Below, in pieces: positions 8,858-17,229 of a DNA stretch of 64,000 bases. The notes beneath the pieces are model-generated. The model saw nothing but the letters and a program-made list of their open reading frames with translations, was not told the origin of the DNA and ran no database searches. A program made the translations under genes and the position numbers. How positions within the stretch are numbered: the stretch's first letter is position 1; every line of letters starts with the position of its first letter. Source of the stretch: Fictibacillus marinisediminis (GTDB taxonomy: Bacteria; Bacillota; Bacilli; Bacillales; Fictibacillaceae); NCBI RefSeq assembly GCF_023149135.1, contig NZ_JAIWJX010000002.1, forward strand, positions 3,782,001-3,846,000, given 5' to 3'.

Positions 8858-9973
8858 TTATAGATTCGGATCAAGCACAACCTTCAAGGACTCTGCCCCG
8901 TTTTTCACAAGCTGGAAGCCCTTTTCGAATTCTTCCAGCGGCAGTGTATGCGTCACGACACCGTCTGTCGGAAGGTCGCCGTTGGATATTCCTTTAATCA
9001 CATGCTCGTAGCAGTATGGACCGAGGTGGGAACCAAGCACATCCAGTTCTTTGCGATCACTGATGATGCTCCAGTCTACTGTTACCGGCTCTTTAAATAC
9101 GCTAAACTCTACGAAACGTCCAAGCTTGCGGATCATGGTCAGTCCTTGCTCCACCGACTTCTGTGCACCTGTTGCTTCAATATAAATGTCACAGCCATAA
9201 CCGTCCGTTAATTCTTTGACAATGGCATCCACGTCATCCTTTGCCGGGTTGAGCACCATGTCTGCTCCGAACTTTTTGGCAAGCTCTAAACGCTCTTCGA
9301 AAAGGTCAAGCACGATTAGTTTCCCAGGGCCTGATTTCTTTATGGCACCAATCATCCCAAGACCAAGTGTTCCCGCCCCTGCAAGAACTACCACATCACC
9401 AAGCTGAATCTGTGCACGCTGTACAGCATGGAAAGAACATGCATACGGTTCGATCAAGATAGCTTTTTCAATCGGGAGGTCCTCAGGCACTTTATAATTG
9501 ATGGCTTCCTTCGTAAATTTCATGTATTCTGCCATGGCACCGTTTACATTATTCTGAAACCCGTAGAGATCATGCTTTTCACACATCCAGTATTGTCCGC
9601 GATTACAGAAGCGGCAATCCCAGCAAGGAACGATCTGTTCCGAAATCACACGTTCGCCCAGCTCAAACCCGGTTACCCCTTCACCCAGACCAACTACATG
9701 ACCGATAAATTCATGGCCAGGAATCATTGGAGCTTTAATATAGGCAGGCTGCTTTTCATCTCCCCAGAAGCTTGGTGCACCGTCAAACGCTTTTAAATCT
9801 CCGGCACAAATTCCGCACGCTTCCACTTTTACAAGAATCTCACCTTCTCCGATCTCAGGAACAGGAACCGTTTCAAACCGGTAATCTCCTGGCGCATATG
9901 CTACAACCGCCTTCATGGTCTTCGGAATACTCACATTCTTCGTCTCTTGTTCAGCAACCGTCTTCATGCTCAT
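8858..9973 (-). CDS. Zn-dependent polyol dehydrogenase (erythritol/threitol type)
   Basis: A 371-residue medium-chain alcohol dehydrogenase. Catalytic zinc ligands are in ACGICAGD and PGHEFIG, the four structural-zinc cysteines in CWDCRFCNRGQYWMC, and the nucleotide-binding Rossmann loop in GAGTLGLG near residue 200. The family includes threonine, sorbitol and erythritol/L-threitol dehydrogenases (EltD). Next to a polyol permease and DhaK/RpiB it most probably oxidises a tetritol to erythrulose. The ATG at 9973 has GGGAGAG upstream; a TTG immediately before it is less likely. It is divergent from the DeoR gene. Confidence 0.82.
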   Translation of the reverse strand: MSMKTVAEQETKNVSIPKTMKAVVAYAPGDYRFETVPVPEIGEGEILVKVEACGICAGDLKAFDGAPSFWGDEKQPAYIKAPMIPGHEFIGHVVGLGEGVTGFELGERVISEQIVPCWDCRFCNRGQYWMCEKHDLYGFQNNVNGAMAEYMKFTKEAINYKVPEDLPIEKAILIEPYACSFHAVQRAQIQLGDVVVLAGAGTLGLGMIGAIKKSGPGKLIVLDLFEERLELAKKFGADMVLNPAKDDVDAIVKELTDGYGCDIYIEATGAQKSVEQGLTMIRKLGRFVEFSVFKEPVTVDWSIISDRKELDVLGSHLGPYCYEHVIKGISNGDLPTDGVVTHTLPLEEFEKGFQLVKNGAESLKVVLDPNL

Positions 9974-10284
9974 CAATATCTCTCCCTTTGTATGATAGTT
10001 ATAGAGAACGCTTTCATTTTCTCAAAAAATAACTCACTTTCCTCCTTTTTATTTTTATATTCTTTCTTTTTTTATTGTTTATTTTCGTAATTGCGAGGTA
10101 TTGGGTTTATTATAGTACCATTATGTTTGAATAGTCAATTAATTTTTGGATTTTTTGTATTTTGTTTTCGTTTTATTTTGTTTTATTATTGATTTACAAT
10201 GTTTATGAAAGATGGTGTAATAGAATAATAAAAGTAAAACAACCAAAACGATAAACATAACTAATCGATTTGTAGGTGATTTTA
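9974..10284. promoter_or_regulatory. Divergent control region of ADH operon and deoR
   Basis: About 310 bases without a gene, very A+T-rich. It holds TTTCGTTTTA-type words at 10166 and, reversed, near 10244-10258, plus a partial one near 10083, matching those upstream of rpiB and of the SDR. A cre-like 14-mer (TGAAAGCGTTCTCT, minus strand, 10003-10016) sits 30 bases before the dehydrogenase start and departs from consensus in the final CA. The likely regulators are the adjacent DeoR protein and CcpA. Confidence 0.5.
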
Positions 10285-11067
10285 TTGGGAAAAATGTTTG
10301 TGCCAGAACGACGCAAAGCCATACTTGATAGATTGAATGAAAGCCAGAGAGTCTCCATCAAAGAACTTGCCCAAGAGATTCAAGTATCTGAAGCCACCCT
10401 CCGCACAGATCTAACACGCATGGAAGAAGAGGGACTGCTGAAACGGACCCATGGCGGTGCTGTCTTGGCAGAGTCAAATGACAATGAGACAAGCTTTTCC
10501 ATCCGTGAAAAGAAAAACAAAACCGAAAAGTCAGTGATCGCCAAAGAGGCCGCCGCATTGATCGAAAACGGACAGTGCATCATGCTCGATGCCAGCTCCA
10601 CCGCCCTCGAACTTGCCCGTGTCTTGAAGGAAAAGCAAATCAGGCTCACTGTTGTGACCAGCGGAATCAACACCGCTCTCGAGCTGAATGAACATCCGGA
10701 CATTACCGTCATCTTATTGGGCGGCATCGTAAAACGAGGATCGCACTCCCTCGAAGGAACACTCGGGGTCAACATTCTAAGCCAGATTAATATTGATCTG
10801 CTGTTTACCTCAGCCAACGGGTTCTCCATTGAATCGGGACTTACCGATTTCAGCGTCTATGAAGTCGAGCTGAAGAAAGCGATGGTAAAGGCAAGCAAGA
10901 AAGTAGTAGCCTTGCTCGATCACTCCAAATTACACAAGAACTCCATCGCATCCTTCGCCGCTCTCGATGACCTTGACATCATCATTACAGACAGCAGTGA
11001 TGCCGAAAGCGATAAATCCGCTCTCGAGCAGCATGGTGTTGAATTGATAACGGTGGAAACGGAATAA
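10285..11067 (+). CDS. DeoR-family transcriptional regulator
   Basis: About 260 residues. The N-terminal DeoR helix-turn-helix ends in the hallmark LLKRTHGGAV (near residue 60), followed by the sugar-phosphate-sensing domain beginning IMLDASSTALELA. Three starts are possible: GTG 10276, TTG 10285 and ATG 10294. I prefer TTG 10285 because AGGTGAT sits 6 bases upstream. It is divergent from the dehydrogenase-permease operon and upstream of the convergent SDR; it presumably represses the polyol locus and responds to a phosphorylated intermediate such as a tetrulose phosphate. Confidence 0.88.
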   Translation: MGKMFVPERRKAILDRLNESQRVSIKELAQEIQVSEATLRTDLTRMEEEGLLKRTHGGAVLAESNDNETSFSIREKKNKTEKSVIAKEAAALIENGQCIMLDASSTALELARVLKEKQIRLTVVTSGINTALELNEHPDITVILLGGIVKRGSHSLEGTLGVNILSQINIDLLFTSANGFSIESGLTDFSVYEVELKKAMVKASKKVVALLDHSKLHKNSIASFAALDDLDIIITDSSDAESDKSALEQHGVELITVETE

Positions 11068-11071
11068 AGAA

Positions 11072-11102
11072 AAGCAGCCTGACAACATTTTGTCGGCTGC
11101 TT
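11072..11102. terminator. Bidirectional terminator between deoR and SDR
   Basis: AAGCAGCCTGACAA pairs with TTGTCGGCTGCTT apart from one mismatch, flanked by T-rich runs on both strands. It serves the two convergent genes. Confidence 0.8.
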
Positions 11103-11108
11103 ATTTTA

Positions 11109-11879
11109 TTACCAAATGGTATAACCTCCATCGACAATAAAGGTCGATCCGGTTGCAAAGGTGGAAGCGTCCGATGCCAAATAGATCGCTAACCCGCCAA
11201 GTTCATGCGGTTCTCCCAGCCTCTTCATCGGTACAAGATCAAGCACATGCGCGAGTTCCCCTCCCGGCGCAAAGATTGGCTTCGTCATCTCCGTTTTCAT
11301 ATAGCCTGGCGCGATGGCGTTCACCCGGATATTATAAGGCGCCCACTCAGAGGCAAGACACTTTGTCATCATGGCTACTGCCGCTTTTGAAGCATTGTAC
11401 GCGCACTGCGCTTCTGTGTTGGCGATAAAACTCGACATGGAAGCAACATTAATAACCGAGCCTCCTCCATTTTCTTTCATAACCTTTCCCGCATATTTAG
11501 AAAGCAGAAAGACACCATTCACGTTCACGTCCATTGTTTTCTTCCAATCTTCTAAACTCTGTTCTTCCACCGTGATCTTCTGGCAGATTCCCGCGTTGTT
11601 AACAAGAATATCGATGGCACCGAAATCGCTTACAATTTCGTTGATACAGCTTTTCACTTCATCCTCTAGGGTCACATCCAGTTTAAGACCCAGCGTTTTT
11701 ACCTGATGAGCTTTGAGTTCTTCAGCACTCTGCTTTGCCGTGCCCTCGTCCATATCGGCGATCACTACGTTCGCGCCTGCCTGCGCGAGCGCTTCAGCCA
11801 TCGCTTTCCCCAATCCTCTTCCTCCGCCTGTAACAAGAGCTGTCTTCCCTTTTAAACTAAAAAGCTGCTGATAGTCCAT
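11109..11879 (-). CDS. Short-chain dehydrogenase (threitol dehydrogenase-like)
   Basis: A 256-residue classical SDR: TGGGRGLG cofactor loop near residue 15, NNAG near 92, catalytic Ser in ASMSSF and YNASK. The start at 11879 has AGGGAGG upstream; a longer reading to 11921 adds residues unlike SDRs. The family holds polyol, gluconate and 3-oxoacyl reductases. D-threitol dehydrogenase of the mycobacterial tetritol pathway is an SDR, and the shared TTTCGTTTT motif upstream ties this gene to the DeoR locus, so polyol oxidation is likely. The substrate remains inferred. Confidence 0.78.
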   Translation of the reverse strand: MDYQQLFSLKGKTALVTGGGRGLGKAMAEALAQAGANVVIADMDEGTAKQSAEELKAHQVKTLGLKLDVTLEDEVKSCINEIVSDFGAIDILVNNAGICQKITVEEQSLEDWKKTMDVNVNGVFLLSKYAGKVMKENGGGSVINVASMSSFIANTEAQCAYNASKAAVAMMTKCLASEWAPYNIRVNAIAPGYMKTEMTKPIFAPGGELAHVLDLVPMKRLGEPHELGGLAIYLASDASTFATGSTFIVDGGYTIW

Positions 11880-11966
11880 ACATATCCTCCCTAAACTAAA
11901 AGTTATGTAGAATTCTATCATTTACTTTTGTTTTGTCAATTTTATTTTTGTTTTATTTCGTTTTCT
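11880..11966 (-). promoter_or_regulatory. AT-rich promoter/operator of the SDR gene
   Basis: A TTTTGTTTT word at 11946 and TTTCGTTTTC at 11956 match those in the other two polyol control regions. They overlap the end of the NERD-domain gene (stop at 11942). Confidence 0.4.
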
Positions 11967-12928
11967 GAAGTTAGATGGTAGGAACGGTTTCGATAACCTC
12001 CTGAAGATGGGAGATTCATAGAATGGAGGATTTTCGCTGCAATAGAAGGCGAGGCTATGTTAAGAAAGTTGCGCAACTCGCGGTTTGTTATGCGGCTTCC
12101 GCAAAGGGCAAAATAATCGTTTAGTGCTGGAAGGTAAGCCGCTTTAGAAGAATGGGAGCAGCTTGTGCAAAACCACTTTCCGTAAAACCTTGTCATCGGT
12201 AAGTGATTGCAGTTTGGACAGTGCACACCGTTTAGAATTTCATTGGGCGAAATTTCATAGAGCGAGAGAATGTCAGGGGTAAAAGGACTGTGGGCTTTGA
12301 GTAGCTGACGGGAAATTCTATTCATCTCTTTTTGGGGAATTTCTTTTGTATATTGGCGTTGGAAGGCTGCAATTCTGAAGGGAATGTCTTTGTTCTGGGT
12401 TACTTTTTTTGAGGATTCTGGGGATAGCTTCATAAGAGAGTTTTTAATTACTGTTTTGGGATGGCTAATGACAACCAGGGTTTCAACGGGGAATGCAGTC
12501 AGCTTTTGTTGTGAGAACCAAGAGAGCAGCTGTACTTTTTGCAGTTCAGCTTGAAGTATTGGATCCGCGAACGCCTCCTCTTTTTCATTGGAAATTCTGA
12601 TCAATTGTCTGAAGTCTTCATCAAAAATGAGGGTACCTGCAATGTTCTTCACCTCCAAAATTAGAGCAAAACGTTGAGAAAGTATGAGAGTATCGAGTTG
12701 AAAGTGCCGTTTTCGGTCAGGAAGCCTAAGATCATGGAAAATGCTGAACTCCTTTTCCTGCAAAAAGCCCAGCGGGTAGTCCAACGCCTGTTCGCCCCGA
12801 TAACCAGCCAGCCTTTTGGCATAATCCAGCTCAATTTCCCGCCGTTTAGGATGATTTTGGGGAATTCGCCGCAATAATGCCTCCAAAGCGGTTATATATT
12901 GCGGGTATGCTCGTTCTTTTATGATCAA
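11942..12928 (-). CDS. NERD-domain protein with zinc ribbon (paralogue 1)
   Basis: A 328-residue protein with a TTG start (AAAGGAGAG upstream). Residues about 40-150 form a NERD nuclease-related domain: GYRGEQALDY, then FQLDTLILS and ALILEVKNIAG, giving the D...E-x-K pattern of PD-(D/E)XK folds. Near residue 240 a zinc ribbon (CPNC...CTSC) follows, and the C-terminal 60 residues (SRITNRELRNFLNIASPSIA) look like a winged-helix DNA-binding region. It has a full-length paralogue at 22629-23594. Both genes are preceded by a six-unit 21-bp-period repeat array. NERD proteins have no firmly established function; action on DNA is inferred. Confidence 0.82.
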   Translation of the reverse strand: MIIKERAYPQYITALEALLRRIPQNHPKRREIELDYAKRLAGYRGEQALDYPLGFLQEKEFSIFHDLRLPDRKRHFQLDTLILSQRFALILEVKNIAGTLIFDEDFRQLIRISNEKEEAFADPILQAELQKVQLLSWFSQQKLTAFPVETLVVISHPKTVIKNSLMKLSPESSKKVTQNKDIPFRIAAFQRQYTKEIPQKEMNRISRQLLKAHSPFTPDILSLYEISPNEILNGVHCPNCNHLPMTRFYGKWFCTSCSHSSKAAYLPALNDYFALCGSRITNRELRNFLNIASPSIAAKILHSMNLPSSGGYRNRSYHLTSENEIKQK

Positions 12929-13021
12929 ATTATCACTCTCCTTTCTTTTCGGTAGTTATTCCCGTTGATTGAGAGCGATTCCTGCTACGGTGAGTGAAAT
13001 AATTGGGGTGCGTTATTTTGG

Positions 13022-13147
13022 TTACGTGCGGGTTTTGTCGGTTTTCTGTCCACTTAAAGGAACTTACTGTCCACTTTTCCTTGTTTACGTGCGACTTTTC
13101 GCAGCTTACATGCCAAACACAGCACGTTACATGCCAAACAACGCATC
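13022..13147. repeat. Six-unit 21-bp-period repeat array 1
   Basis: Six units start at 13022, 13043, 13064, 13085, 13106 and 13127, all exactly 21 bases apart. Their first nine bases are TTACGTGCG, TTTCTGTCC, TTACTGTCC, TTACGTGCG, TTACATGCC and TTACATGCC; the remaining 12 vary, though neighbouring units share parts (the last two share 14 bases). The array starts 94 bases upstream of the TTG of the NERD gene. Because 21 is a multiple of 3, overlapping frames show 7-residue periodicity, but none has a convincing start. Two helical turns per unit suggests protein binding on one DNA face. Confidence 0.85.
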
Positions 13148-13160
13148 CACATCCACCCGC

Positions 13161-13188
13161 AAAAAAAGCCCCGCTCATCAAAGCGGGA
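13161..13188 (-). terminator. Terminator of araB
   Basis: On the minus strand GTCCCGCT pairs with AGCGGGGC (one G-U-type mismatch) and is followed by TTTTTTT. The stem overlaps the araB stop. Confidence 0.8.
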
Positions 13189-14875
13189 CGCCATTTTGCA
13201 GCACTTCTTCTGCCTCTCCGCTCTTCAGCCGCTTCAGCCCATGCATCAACGCACGCTTCTCCTGTCCGAAAAAATCATGCAGCTCCAAATAATAGCGGTA
13301 CAGCTCTTCATACAGCCTCACGTTTTCAGGAATTGGCTTGAATGTTTCTTCCTTCACTCTTGCCATCTTGTCAGCTGCTTCAAAAATAGAATCATAGCCT
13401 CCTGCCTCACGCCCTGCCGCTACTGCCGCATACATCGCAGCGCCAAGTGCGGTCGTCTGGCGTGAGTTGGCGATTTTAATCTCGCGGTTCGTCACATCCG
13501 CATAGATCTGCATCAACAGGTGATTCCGTTCAGGCAGTCCGCCCACGGCAAAGATTTCATCAACAGCCACGCCGGCATCAACGAAACTTTCAATGATCTT
13601 TTTTGTGCCAAAAGCCGTTGATTCCAACAAAGCCCGGTAGATTTCTTCCGGTTTTGTTGCCAGTGTCAGACCAACAATCGCCCCGGACAAATGAGCATCG
13701 ACGAGAACAGAGCGATTGCCATTCCACCAGTCCAGTGCAACAAGCCCGGACTGACCCGGCCTGCAGGCTGCTGCCTTCTTCTCCAGTAATTGATGGACGT
13801 TCATTCCGGCATCGGCCGCTTCTTTTTTCACATAATCGGGAACAGCCTGGTCAACATACCAGGCAAAGGAATCACCGACAGCAACCTGCCCGGTTTCGTA
13901 GCTGATGCAGCCTGGAATAATGCCGTCTTCTACAATCCCGCACACACCTTTAATCGGTTCTTCCACATCAGAAATCAGCATATGGCAAGTTGAGGTCCCC
14001 ATTGCCATTACAAGCTGGCCAGGGTTTACAGCGCCAACTGCCGGAACTCCTGCATGAGCGTCAATAATCCCTACCGCTACAGCAATCCCGGGTTCTAATC
14101 CTATAAGCCTTGCCATTTCTTCTGTAAGTTCTCCCGCTTTTTCTCCAATGGATAAAACAGGCCCTCGCATTTTCGTATCTAAAATGTTTTCAAGGCGCAT
14201 GTCGAGCGTGCTGAAAAATTCAGCGGAAGGATAACCCTCTTCTTTATTCCAAAAGGCTTTATAACCGCATGTGTTGCTGCTGCGGACCATGTTTCCGGCA
14301 AGCTGTGAGGTAACCCAGTCACCCGCTTCCATAAACAGATCCGTTTCTTCAAAAACGTCAGGCGCCTCCCTCAAGATCTGCAATATTTTTGGAAACATCC
14401 ATTCTGACGAAGCCTTTCCTCCATATCGTTTCAGAAAACCTTCGTTCCTCTCTTCTGCAAGTTTCGTGAGTTCGTCCGCTTCTGACTGTGCGGCATGATG
14501 CTTCCATAGCTTGACCCAGCTGTGCGGATTACCTTCCCAGTCTGGCTGCAGGCAGAGCGGTTCACCCTCTTCAGTTAGCGGCATAATCGTAGACGAAGTA
14601 AAATCGATCCCGAGGCCGATAACATCTTCTGCGCTTACCTTAGCCTGTTGAAGGACAGCAGGCACCGATTCACGCAGAACATCAAAATAATCCCCGGGAT
14701 GCTGCAAGGCCCAGTCTGCTTCAAGCGCTGTACCTCCAGGAAGTTCCTCATCCATCACACCATGTCTGTAAGCGGTAACATTTGTGGCAATCTCTTCACC
14801 GGAAGCAGCTTCCACAAGCAAAACCCGCCCGGATTCCGTTCCATAATCAATTCCGATAACATATTTTTTCTGCAA
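13178..14875 (-). CDS. araB: Ribulokinase
   Basis: A 565-residue FGGY-family kinase, the usual AraB length. The N-terminal phosphate loop is [33 protein letters not shown] and [10 protein letters not shown] are AraB-type segments, and the C-terminal ATPase loop is [18 protein letters not shown] lies 8 bases before the TTG at 14875, so I use that start rather than the ATG at 14941. It is monocistronic with no araA or araD nearby. AraB enzymes phosphorylate L- and D-ribulose and, more weakly, ribitol and arabitol, so it may serve the polyol genes to its left. Confidence 0.9.
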   Translation of the reverse strand: MQKKYVIGIDYGTESGRVLLVEAASGEEIATNVTAYRHGVMDEELPGGTALEADWALQHPGDYFDVLRESVPAVLQQAKVSAEDVIGLGIDFTSSTIMPLTEEGEPLCLQPDWEGNPHSWVKLWKHHAAQSEADELTKLAEERNEGFLKRYGGKASSEWMFPKILQILREAPDVFEETDLFMEAGDWVTSQLAGNMVRSSNTCGYKAFWNKEEGYPSAEFFSTLDMRLENILDTKMRGPVLSIGEKAGELTEEMARLIGLEPGIAVAVGIIDAHAGVPAVGAVNPGQLVMAMGTSTCHMLISDVEEPIKGVCGIVEDGIIPGCISYETGQVAVGDSFAWYVDQAVPDYVKKEAADAGMNVHQLLEKKAAACRPGQSGLVALDWWNGNRSVLVDAHLSGAIVGLTLATKPEEIYRALLESTAFGTKKIIESFVDAGVAVDEIFAVGGLPERNHLLMQIYADVTNREIKIANSRQTTALGAAMYAAVAAGREAGGYDSIFEAADKMARVKEETFKPIPENVRLYEELYRYYLELHDFFGQEKRALMHGLKRLKSGEAEEVLQNGVPL

Positions 14876-14953
14876 AACAGCAGCCTCCTTTGGTCTATCG
14901 CTCTTTTTTAGAATAGTACTACACTTTTTCGGGAAACGCACAAAAAATTAATC

Positions 14954-15829
14954 TCACCCCTGCTTCAAAACCCTCAAAAACACTTCCATTGCCTTCGTCT
15001 GAAATTCCGTATCCTGTGTCACGAGCGTGAACTGCCGCTGGACCGGAAAGCCCGGCAGATCAAGGACCTTAAGCGTTCCTAAAGCAAGCTCCTTCCGTAT
15101 CGTCCATGTGGAGAGAAACGAAACACCGAGCCCTGCCTCGACCGACTCTTTAATGATCTGCGTGCTCCCGAACTCCATCACTGAACCTGGAGTAAATCGA
15201 TGGTCAGCAAACATCTGCTCGGTTGCTTCACGCGTTCCGGACCCCTGCTCCCGTACGATCCACGTTTCATCCTCAAGATCAGAAAACGAAACCACTTCCT
15301 TCTGAGCCAGCGGATGTCCAGCTGAAACAACGACCACGAGACTATCCACAGAAAAACGCTCCATCGCCACGTGCTCATCTGTCATCTTTCCTTCAATGAT
15401 TCCCACATCGATATGCCGGGATGCCACTTGGTGAACAATTTCGCGGGTGTTGCCGATCATGATGGACGGGTTGATCTGCGGGAACTCCGCACGGATCGTA
15501 GCAATGATGTGAGGCAGAATATACTCACCAAATGTGTAACTGGCCCCGATGCTCAGCTTTCCGCTTGGCTGGCTCATTAAGTCAGCGACAAGCACATTCA
15601 TCTTTTCATAGAGCGACAGGATTTCCTTGGCATGATGGTAGACAATTTCTCCAGCCTTCGTCATCTGCACCATCTTGTTATTCCGTTCAAGCAGTTTCGC
15701 ATTCATTTTACTCTCTAAGTTTTTGATATAACGGCTCACCGCCGGCTGGGTGATATGCAAAACTTCCGCCGCATGCGAAAAATTGGCTTTTTCCACGACC
15801 GTCACAAATACATGCAGTTCCTGATCCAC
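14954..15829 (-). CDS. LysR-family regulator
   Basis: A 291-residue LysR regulator starting at a GTG with GGAGGG upstream. The N-terminal winged helix (FSHAAEVLHITQPAVSRYIK) is followed by a substrate-binding domain starting near residue 90. It is divergent from the UPF0324 transporter gene, an arrangement seen for other YeiE/YeiH-type pairs, so it probably controls that gene. An 18-bp palindrome lies 17 bases upstream of its start. Confidence 0.85.
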   Translation of the reverse strand: MDQELHVFVTVVEKANFSHAAEVLHITQPAVSRYIKNLESKMNAKLLERNNKMVQMTKAGEIVYHHAKEILSLYEKMNVLVADLMSQPSGKLSIGASYTFGEYILPHIIATIRAEFPQINPSIMIGNTREIVHQVASRHIDVGIIEGKMTDEHVAMERFSVDSLVVVVSAGHPLAQKEVVSFSDLEDETWIVREQGSGTREATEQMFADHRFTPGSVMEFGSTQIIKESVEAGLGVSFLSTWTIRKELALGTLKVLDLPGFPVQRQFTLVTQDTEFQTKAMEVFLRVLKQG

Positions 15830-15846
15830 TGTCTTTCCCTCCGGTT

Positions 15847-15864
15847 TTTAAACATCTGTTTAAA
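15847..15864. promoter_or_regulatory. 18-bp palindrome copy 1 (TTTAAAC-N4-GTTTAAA)
   Basis: TTTAAAC-ATCT-GTTTAAA, perfect 7-base arms, in the lysR/yeiH divergent region. It is one of five copies in the window. Confidence 0.65.
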
Positions 15865-15973
15865 TCCTAGTTTGGTACATTTATAACAAATTAGTTATCA
15901 TCACTATCCAAAAAAGTGATTTTACTTATACTACCCCCAAGAGTAACATGGAAGTACACAGGAGGAAAGACTT

Positions 15974-16999
15974 ATGGAATACTCTGAAACTTCAGCTCAC
16001 ATCGTAAAAAGCCCGCGCCTTCAATGGCTTGCCGGCATCGCTTTTACCTTTTTTATCGCATTGCTGGGATTAGGCTTATCCAAACTGCCCGGATTCGATC
16101 ACATCGGACCGCTTGCCAGTGCCATCCTGATTGCCGTTGGTTACCGGCAAGTTTCCGGCTATCCTGAAAAACTCCGATCAGGCATTGAGTTCTCAGCGAA
16201 AAAGCTGCTGCGTTTTGCGATTATTTTATATGGATTAAAACTGAACATCGACGTTATTTTTCACCAAGGACTGCCGCTTTTGGTCCGGGGCATCGGAACC
16301 GTTGCCTTCTCCATTGTTGTAATGTACGCACTGTCCAAATGGCTAAAAGCAGACGCGTCCATCTCCCTGCTGCTCGGCATCGGTACAGGAGTATGCGGAG
16401 CAGCGGCCATTGCGGCCATCTCACCAATCGTAAAATCAAAGGAAGAAGACACGGCGATCAGCGTCGGCATCATTGCCTTGATGGGAACACTATTTTCCAT
16501 TCTCTATACCGTACTCCGGCCCTTGCTTCCCTTGTCGGACACCAATTATGGGATGTGGGCGGGCATCTCTTTGCATGAGATTGCCCATGTGGCATTGGCC
16601 GGAGCACCTGCCGGCCAGGATGCTCTCGAAGTGGCCTTGCTTGCCAAACTGGGGCGCGTCTTCCTGCTCGTCCCGCTCTGCTTCATCTTTATGTATGGGA
16701 TGAAAAAGCGCTCACCGGAAAAACAGAAAAACTCCGCAAAGGTAGAGTTTCCGTGGTTTCTCATCGGATTCATCATCACGAGTCTGATCGGCAGCTATGT
16801 GCTGGGAGACATCATTCCCATCCCTTCACAAGTGCTGGACGACATCTCAAATGTCAGCACCTATTTTCTTACGATGGCGATGGTCGGCCTGGGCTTGAAC
16901 GTCAGCTTCAGTACACTTAAAAACCGTGCGCTGCGTCCGCTGATTGCCATGGCATTGACCTCAATTCTTTTATCCGTGCTTACCTTCTTCACTTTATAA
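15974..16999 (+). CDS. YeiH/UPF0324 family membrane protein, putative anion exporter
   Basis: A 341-residue integral membrane protein with about ten segments and the UPF0324 markers ALLGLGLSKLPGFDHIGPLA and GIGTGVCGAAAIAA. Members are described as putative sulfate exporters; the function is weakly established. A strong AGGAGG ribosome site precedes the ATG. The divergent LysR gene is the likely regulator. A good terminator follows, so the gene is transcribed alone. Confidence 0.82.
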   Translation: MEYSETSAHIVKSPRLQWLAGIAFTFFIALLGLGLSKLPGFDHIGPLASAILIAVGYRQVSGYPEKLRSGIEFSAKKLLRFAIILYGLKLNIDVIFHQGLPLLVRGIGTVAFSIVVMYALSKWLKADASISLLLGIGTGVCGAAAIAAISPIVKSKEEDTAISVGIIALMGTLFSILYTVLRPLLPLSDTNYGMWAGISLHEIAHVALAGAPAGQDALEVALLAKLGRVFLLVPLCFIFMYGMKKRSPEKQKNSAKVEFPWFLIGFIITSLIGSYVLGDIIPIPSQVLDDISNVSTYFLTMAMVGLGLNVSFSTLKNRALRPLIAMALTSILLSVLTFFTL

Positions 17000-17034
17000 A
17001 CCTTCTTGGAATCTCCTTTCAAGAAGGTTTTTTT
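16999..17034 (+). terminator. Terminator of the UPF0324 gene
   Basis: AACCTTCTTG pairs perfectly with CAAGAAGGTT, followed by TTTTTT. Confidence 0.9.
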
Positions 17035-17094
17035 ATGCATGAAAAAGCCTTGTCTGTTATATTTAACAATGTGTAATAATTCAAACTGAAAAGG

Positions 17095-17229
17095 TTTGTC
17101 AGCGACAAGATATTCAAGGAAGCAAACGACGACTCTCCGGAGTGTACCTAGACGTACATGAGGAAGAGGAGGAGTGTACTGACGAAGAAGATCGCCGTTG
17201 ATCACAAACCGATACAAGGAGTTATATCT
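17095..17229 (+). other. Unexplained leader-like segment before an MFS gene
   Basis: About 135 bases, less A+T-rich than typical spacers here, between a terminator and the MFS start. It contains small inverted repeats (CTCTCCGGAG; TGTAC-CTAGAC-GTACA) and purine-rich GAGGAAGAGGAGGAG and GACGAAGAAGA. The reading frame is open into the MFS gene from 17158, but the encoded residues do not resemble an MFS N-terminus. It could be a structured 5' leader or a dispersed intergenic repeat; there is no second copy in this window. Confidence 0.4.

Noticed and set aside
12933..13341. Open frames on both strands across repeat array 1 with 7-residue periodicity
   Set aside because: A 21-base repeat gives heptad patterns in every frame. 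The frames lack convincing ribosome sites and run into the araB terminator or araB itself, so coding is unlikely.
17158..17229. N-terminal extension of the MFS protein from an upstream ATG
   Set aside because: The added residues are basic and polar and unlike MFS starts, while AAGGAG sits correctly before the ATG at 17230.
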